Below, piece by piece: positions 25,258 to 34,867 of a stretch of 64,000 bases of DNA. A model generated the notes under the pieces. That model saw nothing but the letters and a program-made list of their open reading frames with translations. It had not been told where the DNA came from and did not search any database. The translations under genes were made by a program, and so were the position numbers. Location: positions 1 to 64,000 of the forward strand of contig JAHZHN010000006.1 of NCBI GenBank assembly GCA_019420275.1, written 5' to 3'. Position 1 is the stretch's first letter. Each line of letters opens with the position of its first letter. The stretch comes from Clostridiales bacterium (GTDB lineage: Bacteria; Bacillota; Clostridia; Lachnospirales; Lachnospiraceae).

Positions 25258-26046
25258 TTATATTATCTGAAACGGACTTCCTGCTTTATAAGAAAAAATC
25301 TCACACTCCGGAAGTTTTTGCTGCAAAAGCTGCTTCATATCGTCAATAAATACCTGTTCCAATCCATAATGCCCTGCGTCTATAATACAAAGTCCCATGT
25401 CTGCAGCATCCAATCCTTCATGATGACCGATATCTCCTGTCACCAGGACATCTGCTCCTCTGGCTGCTGCAATACCAGCCATACTTCTTCCAGAACCAGG
25501 AACAATGGCCGCCTTATGAATCAGTGTTTTGGGGTCTCCAAAGACAGAAACCGCTGGTATTCCAAACGCTCTCTTGATTTCTTCTGCAAAATCCTTTAAT
25601 TGCTTTTCGCCGGCGAATGCGCCAATCATCCCAATTCCCTTGCCTTCTTCCTGAAACTGTGGATCCTGTGCCTCTTCCAGTACTCCATCCGGATAAAAGC
25701 CTAGTTTTTGCGCTACCGCATCACACATTCGGCAGACATCATAATTGGTATGCATTCCATAACAGGAAATCTTGTTTTCTATCAATCGAAGAAGTTTTCT
25801 TTGCAGAAAGTCATCACTTGTACATCGTTTTATCTTAGAAAAGATGATTGGATGATGTGCAAGAATAAAATCTACACCTGTTTTTACAGCTTCTTCTACA
25901 ACATCATTGGTGATATCCAGCACAACAAGTATCTTTCTTACTTCTTTTTGACGGTCTCCCACCAAAAACCCAGGATTATCCCAGGATTCTGCTGCTTCCA
26001 GAGGAACTTCCTGTTCCAGCAGTTTTATTACGTCATCACACTTCAT
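25258..26046 (-). CDS. Nif3-like dinuclear metal centre protein
   Basis: 262 residues of the NIF3/YqfO (GTP cyclohydrolase 1 type 2-like) family, hexameric with two metals. Metal histidines appear in LAHHPIIF near residue 63 and in DAGHYGLEQ near residue 225. It overlaps trmK by 11 bp. The usual pairing trmK-nif3 next to rpoD is conserved in Firmicutes. Its cellular role is unclear. Confidence 0.93.
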   Translation of the reverse strand: MKCDDVIKLLEQEVPLEAAESWDNPGFLVGDRQKEVRKILVVLDITNDVVEEAVKTGVDFILAHHPIIFSKIKRCTSDDFLQRKLLRLIENKISCYGMHTNYDVCRMCDAVAQKLGFYPDGVLEEAQDPQFQEEGKGIGMIGAFAGEKQLKDFAEEIKRAFGIPAVSVFGDPKTLIHKAAIVPGSGRSMAGIAAARGADVLVTGDIGHHEGLDAADMGLCIIDAGHYGLEQVFIDDMKQLLQQKLPECEIFSYKAGSPFQII

Positions 26047-26731
26047 AATAACCCAGCGCCTCCTTTATGTCACCCAGTCTTTGTTCAACTTCTTTTCTTC
26101 TTTTCTGAATATGCTCTTTTGTTCTATCCAAAAGAGTTCCTCTGATTTTTTCATATTTCCGGTACTCTTCGTCTAGATATTCCAGCAGAACGGGACTGCG
26201 TTCCAGAATCAGCCTTTCTCCAAAACAATAAAAGCACTCTTTTTTATAACACTCCCGGCCATGTACAGATCTTATGGCAATATAATATTTGCCGTCTTCC
26301 CGGATCATATCTTCTTCCAAAATTCGAAAATTATGATCGTGAAGCCAGTGGCGCACTCTCTCCGGATGAGACTGCGGAGAAACAATCAGCTCTTTGATTT
26401 CCGTTAGTTTGTCCTGATCTTGTTCCAGGATCCTGACAATCAGATCTCCTCCCATTCCCGCAATAATAACTGAATCAACTTCCTTTTCAGGAAGTTGATT
26501 CAGACCATCAGAGAGGATACAGGTAATACAGTCCTTTACACCCATCTCTGTAATATGCTGTTTTGCGCGTTCCAAAGGTCCTTTGTTAATATCCATGGCA
26601 AAGGCACGGGGACTTATCCCCTGCTGGACTAAATAAATTGGTATGTACCCATGGTCCGTCCCAATGTCGGCAGCACAACAGCCATCTGTGACAAAAGAAG
26701 CGATCATATTTAAACGCTTTGATAATTCCAT
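26036..26731 (-). CDS. trmK: tRNA (adenine(22)-N1)-methyltransferase TrmK
   Basis: SAM-dependent methyltransferase of 231 residues modifying A22 of tRNA. SAM motif ADIGTDHGYIP near residue 23 and IIAGMGGDLI near residue 96. I prefer the ATG of MELSKRLNM (26731), 8 bases after AAGG; a GTG at 26740 would add three residues. It follows rpoD with almost no gap. Confidence 0.93.
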   Translation of the reverse strand: MELSKRLNMIASFVTDGCCAADIGTDHGYIPIYLVQQGISPRAFAMDINKGPLERAKQHITEMGVKDCITCILSDGLNQLPEKEVDSVIIAGMGGDLIVRILEQDQDKLTEIKELIVSPQSHPERVRHWLHDHNFRILEEDMIREDGKYYIAIRSVHGRECYKKECFYCFGERLILERSPVLLEYLDEEYRKYEKIRGTLLDRTKEHIQKRRKEVEQRLGDIKEALGYYEV

Positions 26732-26741
26732 CGTCTGCACC

Positions 26742-27833
26742 TTAATCCAGATAATCCTTCAGTTTTCTGCTGCGGCTCGGATGTCTTAACTTCCTCAGAG
26801 CCTTTGCTTCGATCTGTCGAATACGTTCTCTCGTTACATTAAATTCTTTTCCGACTTCTTCCAGTGTCCTTGCACGGCTGTCATCCAGCCCGAAGCGAAG
26901 TCTTAAAACTTTCTGTTCTCTTTCAGTCAGTGTTCCAAGCACTTCATCCAGCTGTTCCTTCAAAAGGGTAAATGCCGCTGCGTCGGCAGGAACAGGCACA
27001 TTTTCATCCTGGATGAAGTCTCCAAGATGGCTGTCCTCTTCTTCTCCGATTGGTGTTTCAAGGGATACTGGTTCCTGAGAAATCTTCAGGATTTCCCGAA
27101 CTCTTTCCACCGGGATGTCCATTTCTTCCGCAATTTCTTCTGGAGACGGCTCTCTTCCTAATTCCTGCAGCAGCTGTCTTGACACTCTGATCAGCTTATT
27201 GATCGTCTCTACCATATGCACCGGAATACGGATGGTTCTGGCTTGATCCGCAATGGCTCGTGTAATTGCCTGACGAATCCACCAGGTAGCATACGTACTA
27301 AATTTATATCCTTTGCGGTAGTCGAATTTTTCAACCGCTTTAATAAGACCCAGATTTCCTTCCTGAATCAAGTCAAGGAAAAGCATGCCGCGGCCCACAT
27401 ATCTTTTGGCAATACTGACCACTAAACGGAGATTTGCTTCTGCCAGCTTTTTCTTTGCTGTTTCATCTCCCTCCTCCATCCTTTTGGCAAGCTCAATTTC
27501 CTCATCCGCACTCAAGAGCGGAACTTTTCCAATTTCTTTTAAGTACATACGCACAGGATCTTCAATGCTGACCCCATCAGGAACCGCAATCTCTGTATCA
27601 TCCTCAATCGGCTCGTCCAGATCATCATCGTTGTCTTCCACTGCTGCCAGTGTCAGCACATCAATGCCGTTTTGCTCAAGATAATCATAGATTGCCTCCA
27701 TCATATCTGAAGTAAGTTTCATATCTTTGAAGTACGATTCGATCTGTGCATACTCCAGAAAATTTTTATTCTTTTTTCCAAGTTCTACTAATCCAGCAAG
27801 TTTCTCACTGAACTGTTCCATTGTACCTTCCAT
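26742..27833 (-). CDS. rpoD: Primary sigma factor RpoD (SigA)
   Basis: Housekeeping sigma factor, 363 residues. Region 1.1 covers about 1-75, region 2 has [19 protein letters not shown] and [10 protein letters not shown] for core binding and -10 recognition, region 3 [10 protein letters not shown], region 4 [17 protein letters not shown] for -35 recognition. AAAGGAC precedes the start. In the classic order dnaG-rpoD, here preceded by dgt and a sigma-like paralogue. Confidence 0.98.
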   Translation of the reverse strand: MEGTMEQFSEKLAGLVELGKKNKNFLEYAQIESYFKDMKLTSDMMEAIYDYLEQNGIDVLTLAAVEDNDDDLDEPIEDDTEIAVPDGVSIEDPVRMYLKEIGKVPLLSADEEIELAKRMEEGDETAKKKLAEANLRLVVSIAKRYVGRGMLFLDLIQEGNLGLIKAVEKFDYRKGYKFSTYATWWIRQAITRAIADQARTIRIPVHMVETINKLIRVSRQLLQELGREPSPEEIAEEMDIPVERVREILKISQEPVSLETPIGEEEDSHLGDFIQDENVPVPADAAAFTLLKEQLDEVLGTLTEREQKVLRLRFGLDDSRARTLEEVGKEFNVTRERIRQIEAKALRKLRHPSRSRKLKDYLD

Positions 27834-27869
27834 AATTCGTCCTTTCTTCTCTTTCCTATTGTAACCAAC

Positions 27870-29645
27870 CTATATTGAAATATGCAGTCCGGACAGGCTC
27901 CCCTTCTCCCTGATCAGTTCCTGCCATTTCAAAATATCGTTCGTCCCATTCATCTGTTGTTCAATGCTGTCTTCTTTGACACGACGGACAATATCCGTCA
28001 GCGCTTTATCATTATCTTCCGGCGAAGGTTCCATCTTAAGCGTTGTATTAAACAATTCTGCAATCTTCTTCTGATCCTCGGAATCAGTATACTGATTTAG
28101 AATCTTGGCCGGTATTACTTTTTTCTCTTTTTCATACTGCTCAAACAGCATCAACGCGGCCCCATGATAAATCGGTTCATAAAAATCATCAGGTCCGATG
28201 ATTCCCTCCAAGCGGTCAAACAGTACCGGCTCATTGACCAGCCATGTAAGCAAAAGTTTCTGCGGCTGTCTCTTTTTTTCTTCTTTTTCCTCAGATCCAG
28301 AAATTCTTTTTTGCTCCCTCTCTGTCGTTTTCGTATTCTCCCGGGAAGCAACATAGCCTCTGGTTCCATAATACTCCACCAGATCCGTCAGATCCTTCTG
28401 GCTGATATAGTATTCTCTGGAAACCGCCTCAATATAATTTTTTCTCTCCAGCGGTTCACTGATCTCTGCCAGCAGCTTCGCTGCTTCATGCTGAAACTTT
28501 GTCTTCTCTTCTGGATCTTCCTGATCATAGCGTTCTGCCAGTACCTTAATTTGGAACATAAAACTGCTGACTGCCTTCCGAATCCGATCTTCCAAACGAT
28601 TCTTTCCCTGTTCTTTGATGAATTCATCTGGATCTTTGTACGGTGTGAGATCCAAAACCCTTACATTCAGACCCGCTTCTTTCAGAATCGGAATTGCCCG
28701 CAAAACCGCCCTCTGTCCGGCCTCATCACTGTCAAAGGATAAAATCACATTTTCTGTGTATCTTCTGAGCAGCATTCCATGCCCGTTTGTAAAAGCAGTT
28801 CCCAGGGCAGCGACTGCATTCGTAAATCCAGCCTGATGCATGGAAATCACATCCATGTATCCTTCACATAATATGATTTCATTTTTCCTTGATTTTCTTG
28901 CGAAATTAAGACCATACAGATTCCGGCTCTTATCAAATAACTTTGTTTCCCTGGAATTTAGATATTTTGGGGTGCCATCTCCCATAACTCTTCCGCCGAA
29001 TCCAATGACCCTGTTATTGACATCCATGATTGGAAACATGACCCTGTTCCAGAATTTATCACTTCCTCCCCGTTTTTCATCAATTGAAACCAGAGCAGAA
29101 TCTTTCAATTCCTCATCTTTGTACCCCTTACTTTTCAGAAAACGGTACAAATCATCGCTGTAAATATCCGCAAATCCCAGTCCAAAATGTCGGATAGTCT
29201 CTTCTGTTATCCCTCTTTTCTTAAAATATTCAAACCCCCTTTTTCCCCGTTTGCTGTGAAGCAAGTAGTAAAAATAATTAGCTGCCAGCTTGTTCATCTC
29301 CCTTAATCTGGCTTTCTCATCCATCTGCCGTCTGGCTTCTTCATTCATTTCTTCTTCCGGAAGCTCCATACCGGCTCTCTCAGCAAGAAATCTCACTGCT
29401 TCAGGAAACGAAAAATTCTCATATTCCATCAGAAAAGTATATACGTTGCCTCCGGCTCCGCAGCCGAAACAATAGTACATCTGCTTGTCTCTGCTGACAG
29501 AAAAAGAAGGGGATTTTTCATTGTGAAAAGGACAAAGTCCAAAATAGGAACTGCCCTTTTTCTTTAATGGCACGTATGTGGAAATCACATCTACAATGTC
29601 ATTGCGGCTGCGCACTTCTTCTATTATGTCTTCCCCATAGATCAC
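27870..29645 (-). CDS. dnaG: DNA primase
   Basis: Synthesises replication primers. 591 residues: an N-terminal CHC2 zinc finger (C38, H41 region CPFHNEKSPSF and CFGCGAGG), the TOPRIM core with EGYMD and the metal DSD of LSFDSDEAG, and a C-terminal helicase-binding part. The start is a GTG eight bases after GGAGGG; an ATG nearby is out of frame. It lies 36 bp before rpoD. Confidence 0.97.
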   Translation of the reverse strand: MIYGEDIIEEVRSRNDIVDVISTYVPLKKKGSSYFGLCPFHNEKSPSFSVSRDKQMYYCFGCGAGGNVYTFLMEYENFSFPEAVRFLAERAGMELPEEEMNEEARRQMDEKARLREMNKLAANYFYYLLHSKRGKRGFEYFKKRGITEETIRHFGLGFADIYSDDLYRFLKSKGYKDEELKDSALVSIDEKRGGSDKFWNRVMFPIMDVNNRVIGFGGRVMGDGTPKYLNSRETKLFDKSRNLYGLNFARKSRKNEIILCEGYMDVISMHQAGFTNAVAALGTAFTNGHGMLLRRYTENVILSFDSDEAGQRAVLRAIPILKEAGLNVRVLDLTPYKDPDEFIKEQGKNRLEDRIRKAVSSFMFQIKVLAERYDQEDPEEKTKFQHEAAKLLAEISEPLERKNYIEAVSREYYISQKDLTDLVEYYGTRGYVASRENTKTTEREQKRISGSEEKEEKKRQPQKLLLTWLVNEPVLFDRLEGIIGPDDFYEPIYHGAALMLFEQYEKEKKVIPAKILNQYTDSEDQKKIAELFNTTLKMEPSPEDNDKALTDIVRRVKEDSIEQQMNGTNDILKWQELIREKGSLSGLHISI

Positions 29646-29726
29646 ACATTTGTCCCTCCTTTATTTTGCTCTCTATATATATTATTCTACATTTTCTGCT
29701 GTATTCCTTTTTTTATTTTTGAAAAT

Positions 29727-30737
29727 TTATCGTATGATCCAGAATTTCGGTATAAAAATCTCCTTATATGTTTCAATTGCATAATGATCTGTCATCCCTG
29801 CAATATAATCACAGACTGCCTGTTCTTCTGCCTCTGTTCCATTCAGAATTCTTTCCTGACTGTATTTGGGCAAAAGTTCAAGGTGCTTCATATAATACTC
29901 ATACATAGGTTCTATAATATGTTCTACTTTCCCTTCCTCTTTCTTCGTCTCAGGATCCATATAAACGTGCTCAAACATGAAATCCCTCAATCCAAACATT
30001 GCCTTGTAAATCTCATCCGACATACAGATATCATTCTTCCCCTCACTGCAGTTTACAATATCCAATATCATGGTATTAACTCGTTCCCGAAACGTATGTC
30101 CCAAAATATCTGTACATTCTTTCGGCAAATCATTTTCTGTTATGACATTTCCCCGGATTGAATCATCAATATCATGATTTATGTATGCAATCTTATCCGC
30201 CAGACGGACAATTTTCCCTTCCAATGTAGCCGGGCAGCTTTTGATCGAATGATTTCTCATACCATCTCTTACTTCCCAGGTAAGGTTCAGCCCTCTCCCA
30301 CTCTTTTCCAGACACTGCACAACTCTGACACTTTGTTCACTATGATAAAATCCATGGGGATTCATATCATTTAAAACCTTTTCCCCCGCATGGCCGAATG
30401 GTGTATGCCCAAGATCATGTCCAAGAGCGATCGCTTCCGTCAGCAGTTCATTTAAATTCAAGGCTCTGGCAATCGTCCTCGCATTTTGCGACACTTCCAG
30501 TGTATGCACCAGACGTGTCCGATAATGATCTCCTTTTGGAGACAAAAAAACCTGTGTTTTGTCCTTTAGACGGCGAAAAGCCTTAGAATGAAGAATTCGA
30601 TCCCGATCCCTCTGAAAACAGGTTCGGATCTCACACTCCACCTCAGGCTTTTCTCTTCCTTTTGTATTGATGCTTAACGCCGCATAAGGACTTAATAGTT
30701 CTTTTTCAGATTGTTCCTGCTTTTCTCTGATATTCAT
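29727..30737 (-). CDS. dgt: dGTP triphosphohydrolase-like protein
   Basis: HD-domain dNTPase of 336 residues, hydrolysing dGTP (and possibly other dNTPs) to nucleoside and triphosphate. H-HD-D motif: RLVHTLEVS, AIALGHDLGHTPFGH and IAYINHDIDD. The IRTCFQRDRDRILHS segment near residue 42 is typical for the family. Located upstream of dnaG, a common Firmicute neighbour. Confidence 0.93.
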   Translation of the reverse strand: MNIREKQEQSEKELLSPYAALSINTKGREKPEVECEIRTCFQRDRDRILHSKAFRRLKDKTQVFLSPKGDHYRTRLVHTLEVSQNARTIARALNLNELLTEAIALGHDLGHTPFGHAGEKVLNDMNPHGFYHSEQSVRVVQCLEKSGRGLNLTWEVRDGMRNHSIKSCPATLEGKIVRLADKIAYINHDIDDSIRGNVITENDLPKECTDILGHTFRERVNTMILDIVNCSEGKNDICMSDEIYKAMFGLRDFMFEHVYMDPETKKEEGKVEHIIEPMYEYYMKHLELLPKYSQERILNGTEAEEQAVCDYIAGMTDHYAIETYKEIFIPKFWIIR

Positions 30738-30773
30738 ACGCAGCCCTCCTGCATTCGTAATGCCAATATACTT

Positions 30774-31547
30774 TTAAGACTCTTTCAATGTAATGTCAGT
30801 TTCCATCACAGAAATCGCATCCAGCGATATCTTCATAATATCTTTTACTTCTTCTACCGTCATCGACAAATATTGAGCCAGTTCTTCTGCTTTCGGCTCT
30901 CTCCCCAGTTCCTTGGCAAGATGTGAAGACGCTTCATCCAGACGATTGGCTTTCATAGCCATCTGCTCTCCAATACTGTCAGACCCTTTCTGCGCCGCAA
31001 TTGAATCCAGCATTGCTTCTTCCACTGCCCGCGCGGCATATCTCAAAAATTCTTCTTCATCTTTTCCTTCATACGTACTGATAGCTTCCAAGAGTCCGAT
31101 ATTCCCTTCCTGAATCAGATCCGCATATAAAACACCTTCTCCTTTGTGCTTCCGGGCAATTTCCATCACAGCAGGCAGAAGACATTCTATGATATGATTT
31201 TGACTGCCTTTTCCGTCCAGCCATTCTTTCAGCAGCTGTTTCTGGGTATCTTCATCCGGAAGATCCAGTCCTTCCACCTCTTTCTCATAAAAAACAAGCA
31301 CTTCTGATTCTTTCTGCTCTTCTGCCTCTCTCTCTTCTTTTTTCTTCTCTTCAGTCTTATCCCTTTCATATCCAATGATTCGGATTCCCGCCTCTTCATA
31401 TGTATCAAACAGCAGCTTCTTTGCTTCTTCATTCATGGGGATATCGCTGAAATAATCCAGAAGCTCTTCTTTTGTAATCTGATTGCCGTTTGTTTTGGCA
31501 ATGGAGAGCATCTCCTCCAGCGCTTTTAAAAAATCTTTTTTATCCAT
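30774..31547 (-). CDS. Sigma-70-like protein lacking regions 2.4 and 4
   Basis: 257 residues. The start resembles sigma region 1.1, followed by a charged linker (about 65-90). ADLIQEGNIGLLEA matches region 2.2 (core binding), but the following aromatic 2.3/2.4 helix is replaced by YAARAVEEAMLDS. HLAKELGREPKAEELAQYL matches region 3, and the chain ends at IMKISLDAISVME without region 4. So it may bind RNA polymerase without promoter recognition. It lies between uppP and dgt and looks like a diverged paralogue of the nearby rpoD. Confidence 0.8.
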   Translation of the reverse strand: MDKKDFLKALEEMLSIAKTNGNQITKEELLDYFSDIPMNEEAKKLLFDTYEEAGIRIIGYERDKTEEKKKEEREAEEQKESEVLVFYEKEVEGLDLPDEDTQKQLLKEWLDGKGSQNHIIECLLPAVMEIARKHKGEGVLYADLIQEGNIGLLEAISTYEGKDEEEFLRYAARAVEEAMLDSIAAQKGSDSIGEQMAMKANRLDEASSHLAKELGREPKAEELAQYLSMTVEEVKDIMKISLDAISVMETDITLKES

Positions 31548-31562
31548 ACACTGCTCCTTCGC

Positions 31563-32390
31563 TTATCCTAAAAACGCAAAATAAGCAATTACCAAAATAC
31601 CTAAAACGATTCGGTAAACACCAAATGCTTTGAAATCATTTCTCTTAATATATTCCAGCAGGAATTTAATCGCAACAATAGAAACAACAAAAGAAACAAT
31701 CATTCCTGTCAGCAGCACGATAACTTCCAAACTGGTAAAGTGAAATCCAAACTTTACAATTTTCAGCAAACTTGCGCCAAACATAACCGGAATTCCCAGG
31801 AAAAAAGAAAATTCAGCTGCAACTGTCCTGGAACATCCAATTAAAATTCCACCCAGAATTGTGGCTCCAGACCGTGAGGTTCCCGGAATCAGGGAAAGCA
31901 CCTGAAACGCACCAATTGCCAGCGCCATTGGATAGCTCAGCCGATCCAGATCATCCATCGGACGTCTTCTGTTTCGCCGATTTCTGTTTTCTACTACAAT
32001 AAATAAAATTCCATAGACAATCAGCATTGCCGCTACAACCGGCGGATTATAAAAATTCTCATCCAGCCAGTCATCCAAAGGGATTCCGATAACAGCAGCC
32101 GGCAGAACTGCCAAGATCACCTTCGTCCACAGTACAATGGTATCACCTTTTTCCCTCCGGTTCTTTTTCGGCGAAAAAGGATTCAGCTTATGAAAATACA
32201 GCACAACAACCGCCATGATCGCGCCAAGCTGTATTACCACGTTAAACATCTCCATAAACGCATCTGACATATTCAGCTTGATAAACTCATCTGCTAAAAT
32301 CAAATGCCCAGTACTGCTGATAGGCAGCCACTCCGTAATTCCTTCCACAATCCCAAGCAGGATCGTCTTAATCAGCAATAAAATATCCAT
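31563..32390 (-). CDS. uppP: Undecaprenyl-diphosphatase UppP
   Basis: Membrane phosphatase of 275 residues (BacA family) recycling undecaprenyl pyrophosphate for cell wall synthesis. Family motifs [14 protein letters not shown] near residue 17 and [13 protein letters not shown] near residue 168 are intact. Sits 15 bp before the sigma-like gene. Confidence 0.96.
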   Translation of the reverse strand: MDILLLIKTILLGIVEGITEWLPISSTGHLILADEFIKLNMSDAFMEMFNVVIQLGAIMAVVVLYFHKLNPFSPKKNRREKGDTIVLWTKVILAVLPAAVIGIPLDDWLDENFYNPPVVAAMLIVYGILFIVVENRNRRNRRRPMDDLDRLSYPMALAIGAFQVLSLIPGTSRSGATILGGILIGCSRTVAAEFSFFLGIPVMFGASLLKIVKFGFHFTSLEVIVLLTGMIVSFVVSIVAIKFLLEYIKRNDFKAFGVYRIVLGILVIAYFAFLG

Positions 32391-32455
32391 ACATCTCTCC
32401 TATCCTTCATTCTTATAATGATTGCTACCCTTATGCTTTATGCCGCGGAAGAAAG

Positions 32456-32485
32456 AAGGGCGCTTAGGAATTCCTAATCACCCTT
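32456..32485 (-). terminator. Possible terminator after rpoZ
   Basis: Arms 32456-32463 and 32478-32485 surround the perfect palindrome TTAGGAATTCCTAA (32464-32477), giving one long imperfect hairpin 12 bp after rpoZ. The following run is only pyrimidine-rich. Confidence 0.5.
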
Positions 32486-32496
32486 ATCTGTACTTC

Positions 32497-32742
32497 CTAT
32501 TCTTCTGTTTCTTCATCTCCCAGAATCTTAACTTTTTCCTGCCAAAGTTCTTCTACCGCCGTAGACAATGGTTTCCCGGAATCAGATTCAGCAACAAGAG
32601 GAATATCCCCTGCTATGATCTGTCTTGCTCTCTTGGCACTTGCAAGAACTACGGAATATCGGCTGGAAATTACCTTCTCATCCTCACTGTCTCCATTGAT
32701 TACCTTCATTAATTCTGTATATGATGGATGTATCATTCTCAT
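32497..32742 (-). CDS. rpoZ: RNA polymerase omega subunit
   Basis: Small polymerase subunit of 81 residues that helps beta-prime assembly. The segment SRYSVVLASAKRARQI is the conserved omega core. Five bp after gmk, the usual Firmicute order yicC-gmk-rpoZ. Confidence 0.94.
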   Translation of the reverse strand: MRMIHPSYTELMKVINGDSEDEKVISSRYSVVLASAKRARQIIAGDIPLVAESDSGKPLSTAVEELWQEKVKILGDEETEE

Positions 32743-32747
32743 TCCTC

Positions 32748-33365
32748 CTATAATTCATCTAATCCTTTTTTCGTTTCTTCAATAAATTCCAAATTATTGG
32801 CAAGCAGACACTCCTTCGCCTGAACAATGGCATGAATCCGGTCAACACATTCTTCCAAGTCATCATTGATGACAATATAATCATATTTGGTCATATCTAA
32901 AGATTCTTCTTTTGCCCGCTCCAGACGTTTATGTATCACTTCTTCAGATTCAGTTCCCCGTCCGATCAGACGCTCCCTGATCGCCTGGGCGCTTGGTGCA
33001 GTAATAAAGATCAACAGGGCATCTTCATACTGTTTCTTAATATTAAAAGCACCCTGAACCTCAATTTCAAGAATCACATTGTGGCCTGCTGCCAGTTCTT
33101 CTTCCACGAATCTGCGTGGTGTTCCATAGTAATTATCTACATATCTAGCATACTCTATAAATCCGTTATAATCAATAAGATTCTTAAACTCAGCTTCTGT
33201 CTTGAAAAAATATTCCCGGCCGTCTTCTTCTCCTGCTCTCGGCTTTCTGGTGGTCGCTGAAACTGACAGGCTGTATCCGTATTTTTCTACGAGCCGCTTG
33301 GCCGCTGTCCCTTTTCCTACGCCGGAAAATCCGGAAATCACCAGCAATGAACCTTTTTTCTTCAT
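32748..33365 (-). CDS. gmk: Guanylate kinase
   Basis: Phosphorylates GMP to GDP. 205 residues with P-loop SGFSGVGKGTAAK (about 12-24) and the GMP-binding block TTRKPRAGEEDGREYFF. Part of yicC-gmk-rpoZ. Confidence 0.97.
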   Translation of the reverse strand: MKKKGSLLVISGFSGVGKGTAAKRLVEKYGYSLSVSATTRKPRAGEEDGREYFFKTEAEFKNLIDYNGFIEYARYVDNYYGTPRRFVEEELAAGHNVILEIEVQGAFNIKKQYEDALLIFITAPSAQAIRERLIGRGTESEEVIHKRLERAKEESLDMTKYDYIVINDDLEECVDRIHAIVQAKECLLANNLEFIEETKKGLDEL

Positions 33366-33382
33366 GTTCCTTCCCTTCTATT

Positions 33383-34264
33383 CTACTCTATGTTTTGAAT
33401 CTGTTCCCTTACCTTTTCAACATTTGTCTTTAATTCAATTGCATGTTCTGCCAAAGATACGTCACTGGATTTTGAAAGAATCGTATTTGCTTCCCGGTTC
33501 ATCTCCTGTGCCATAAAATCAAGCTTGCGCCCAATACTTCCTTCTTCTCCCAGCACATCTTTCATCGAGCGGATATGGCTTTGAAGCCGGACTATCTCTT
33601 CATCCACAGACATTTTGTCGGCATACATGGCAACTTCCGCAGCGATTCTATTTTCTTCAATGGAAGCATCCTCCAGAAATTCTTTGACTCGTTCTTCCAA
33701 TTTTATCCGATATTCCTTAACGATATCCGGAGAGCGCTGTTCGATAAAGTCCACATCTTTTTCCATCTGTGCTAATTTTAAAAGAAGATCCTCTTTTAAA
33801 TTCTCTCCTTCTACAGACCTGGATGCTGCAAATTTTTCAGCCGCTTCCCTCAGTGCCTTCTCAATCAACTCCCACCACACTTCTTCATCCTGCGGTTTTT
33901 CTTCCACTGAAATCACTTCAGGAAATCTTGCCATTTGAGATGCAGTAATGTCCATCTCAATTTGAAATTCTTCCTGCATCTTATGAAAAATATCCATGTA
34001 TTCTTTCGCAATCTCCTGATTATAGCGAAGACCAATCCCTGTCTGAGACAAATCCTCAAAAGATACATACACATCAATCTTTCCGCGGCTTGCGTACTCT
34101 TTTATAATCTTTCGAATTGCCGCCTCAAATATCGTAAATTTCTTCGGAAGCTTCAATGAAATATCACAGTACCTGTGATTTACAGCTTTCATTTCCACCG
34201 TAACTTTCTGGTTTGCGGCATTAGACGCTTCTCCGTGTCCAAAGCCAGTCATACTTTTTATCAT
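33383..34264 (-). CDS. YicC family endoribonuclease-like protein
   Basis: 293 residues. The start MIKSMTGFGHGEA is the family signature, and the C-terminal DUF1732 block VGRKLDF-type motif (GRKLDFMAQEMNREANTI) is intact. YicC proteins act in RNA turnover. I use the ATG at 34264, after AAAGGATGG; the longer reading to 34291 begins with a TTG inside that site. 17 bp before gmk. Confidence 0.93.
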   Translation of the reverse strand: MIKSMTGFGHGEASNAANQKVTVEMKAVNHRYCDISLKLPKKFTIFEAAIRKIIKEYASRGKIDVYVSFEDLSQTGIGLRYNQEIAKEYMDIFHKMQEEFQIEMDITASQMARFPEVISVEEKPQDEEVWWELIEKALREAAEKFAASRSVEGENLKEDLLLKLAQMEKDVDFIEQRSPDIVKEYRIKLEERVKEFLEDASIEENRIAAEVAMYADKMSVDEEIVRLQSHIRSMKDVLGEEGSIGRKLDFMAQEMNREANTILSKSSDVSLAEHAIELKTNVEKVREQIQNIE

Positions 34265-34324
34265 GAAAACCATCCTTTTTCTTTTTTTCAATGCTTTTTA
34301 TTATAAGCAAATAAAATCTGTTCG

Positions 34325-34867
34325 TCAATGTTCTTTCTGTTTTTGCATCAGATACTTCTGAAGACACTCCAGATAATGAAGAATGCCTCCTTTTTTCATT
34401 GGAACAAAATATCCGATATCCAGTTCTTCATATTTGAAATGCTTTGGTCCGCCTTTCTGACCCCGGTTCCAGAATTTCATCGTCTCTTCAAATGTCATAA
34501 AATAACACGCCTGCCGGTTTGTGAAATATAAAAGGAGAAAACTGACGCCTCCCTGTTCCTCAAACTGTTTCATAAACGTAATCTGATGTTCATGAATATT
34601 CTGAAGTGGGAAAACATCGGCGGCACATTCTTTTGCATCAAAACATACCGGAATCCCCTGTACAACACCAATATAGTCTACCGTGCTTTTCTGGTCAAAA
34701 TATGCCAGGGTAATATGCCGTTTCTCTTTGTCAAACCGCACCGGTTTGATCGATGTGGGAATTTTTTGCACTAAAGCTAAATTCTGACGACGGTACTTTT
34801 CATTGGTATAATTCACTAGCTCTTCCAGAACAGATCCTCTAAGACCCTTTACATTCCAGCTTCCCAT
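34325..34867 (-). CDS. recU: Holliday junction resolvase RecU
   Basis: Endonuclease of 180 residues resolving four-way DNA junctions in recombination and segregation. The GLRGSVLEELVNYTNEKY start, QKIPTSIKPV, and the catalytic core STVDYIGV then CFDAKEC match RecU. The first 19 bp overlap the end of the pseudouridine synthase gene; GGGAG lies seven bases before the ATG. Confidence 0.9.
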   Translation of the reverse strand: MGSWNVKGLRGSVLEELVNYTNEKYRRQNLALVQKIPTSIKPVRFDKEKRHITLAYFDQKSTVDYIGVVQGIPVCFDAKECAADVFPLQNIHEHQITFMKQFEEQGGVSFLLLYFTNRQACYFMTFEETMKFWNRGQKGGPKHFKYEELDIGYFVPMKKGGILHYLECLQKYLMQKQKEH

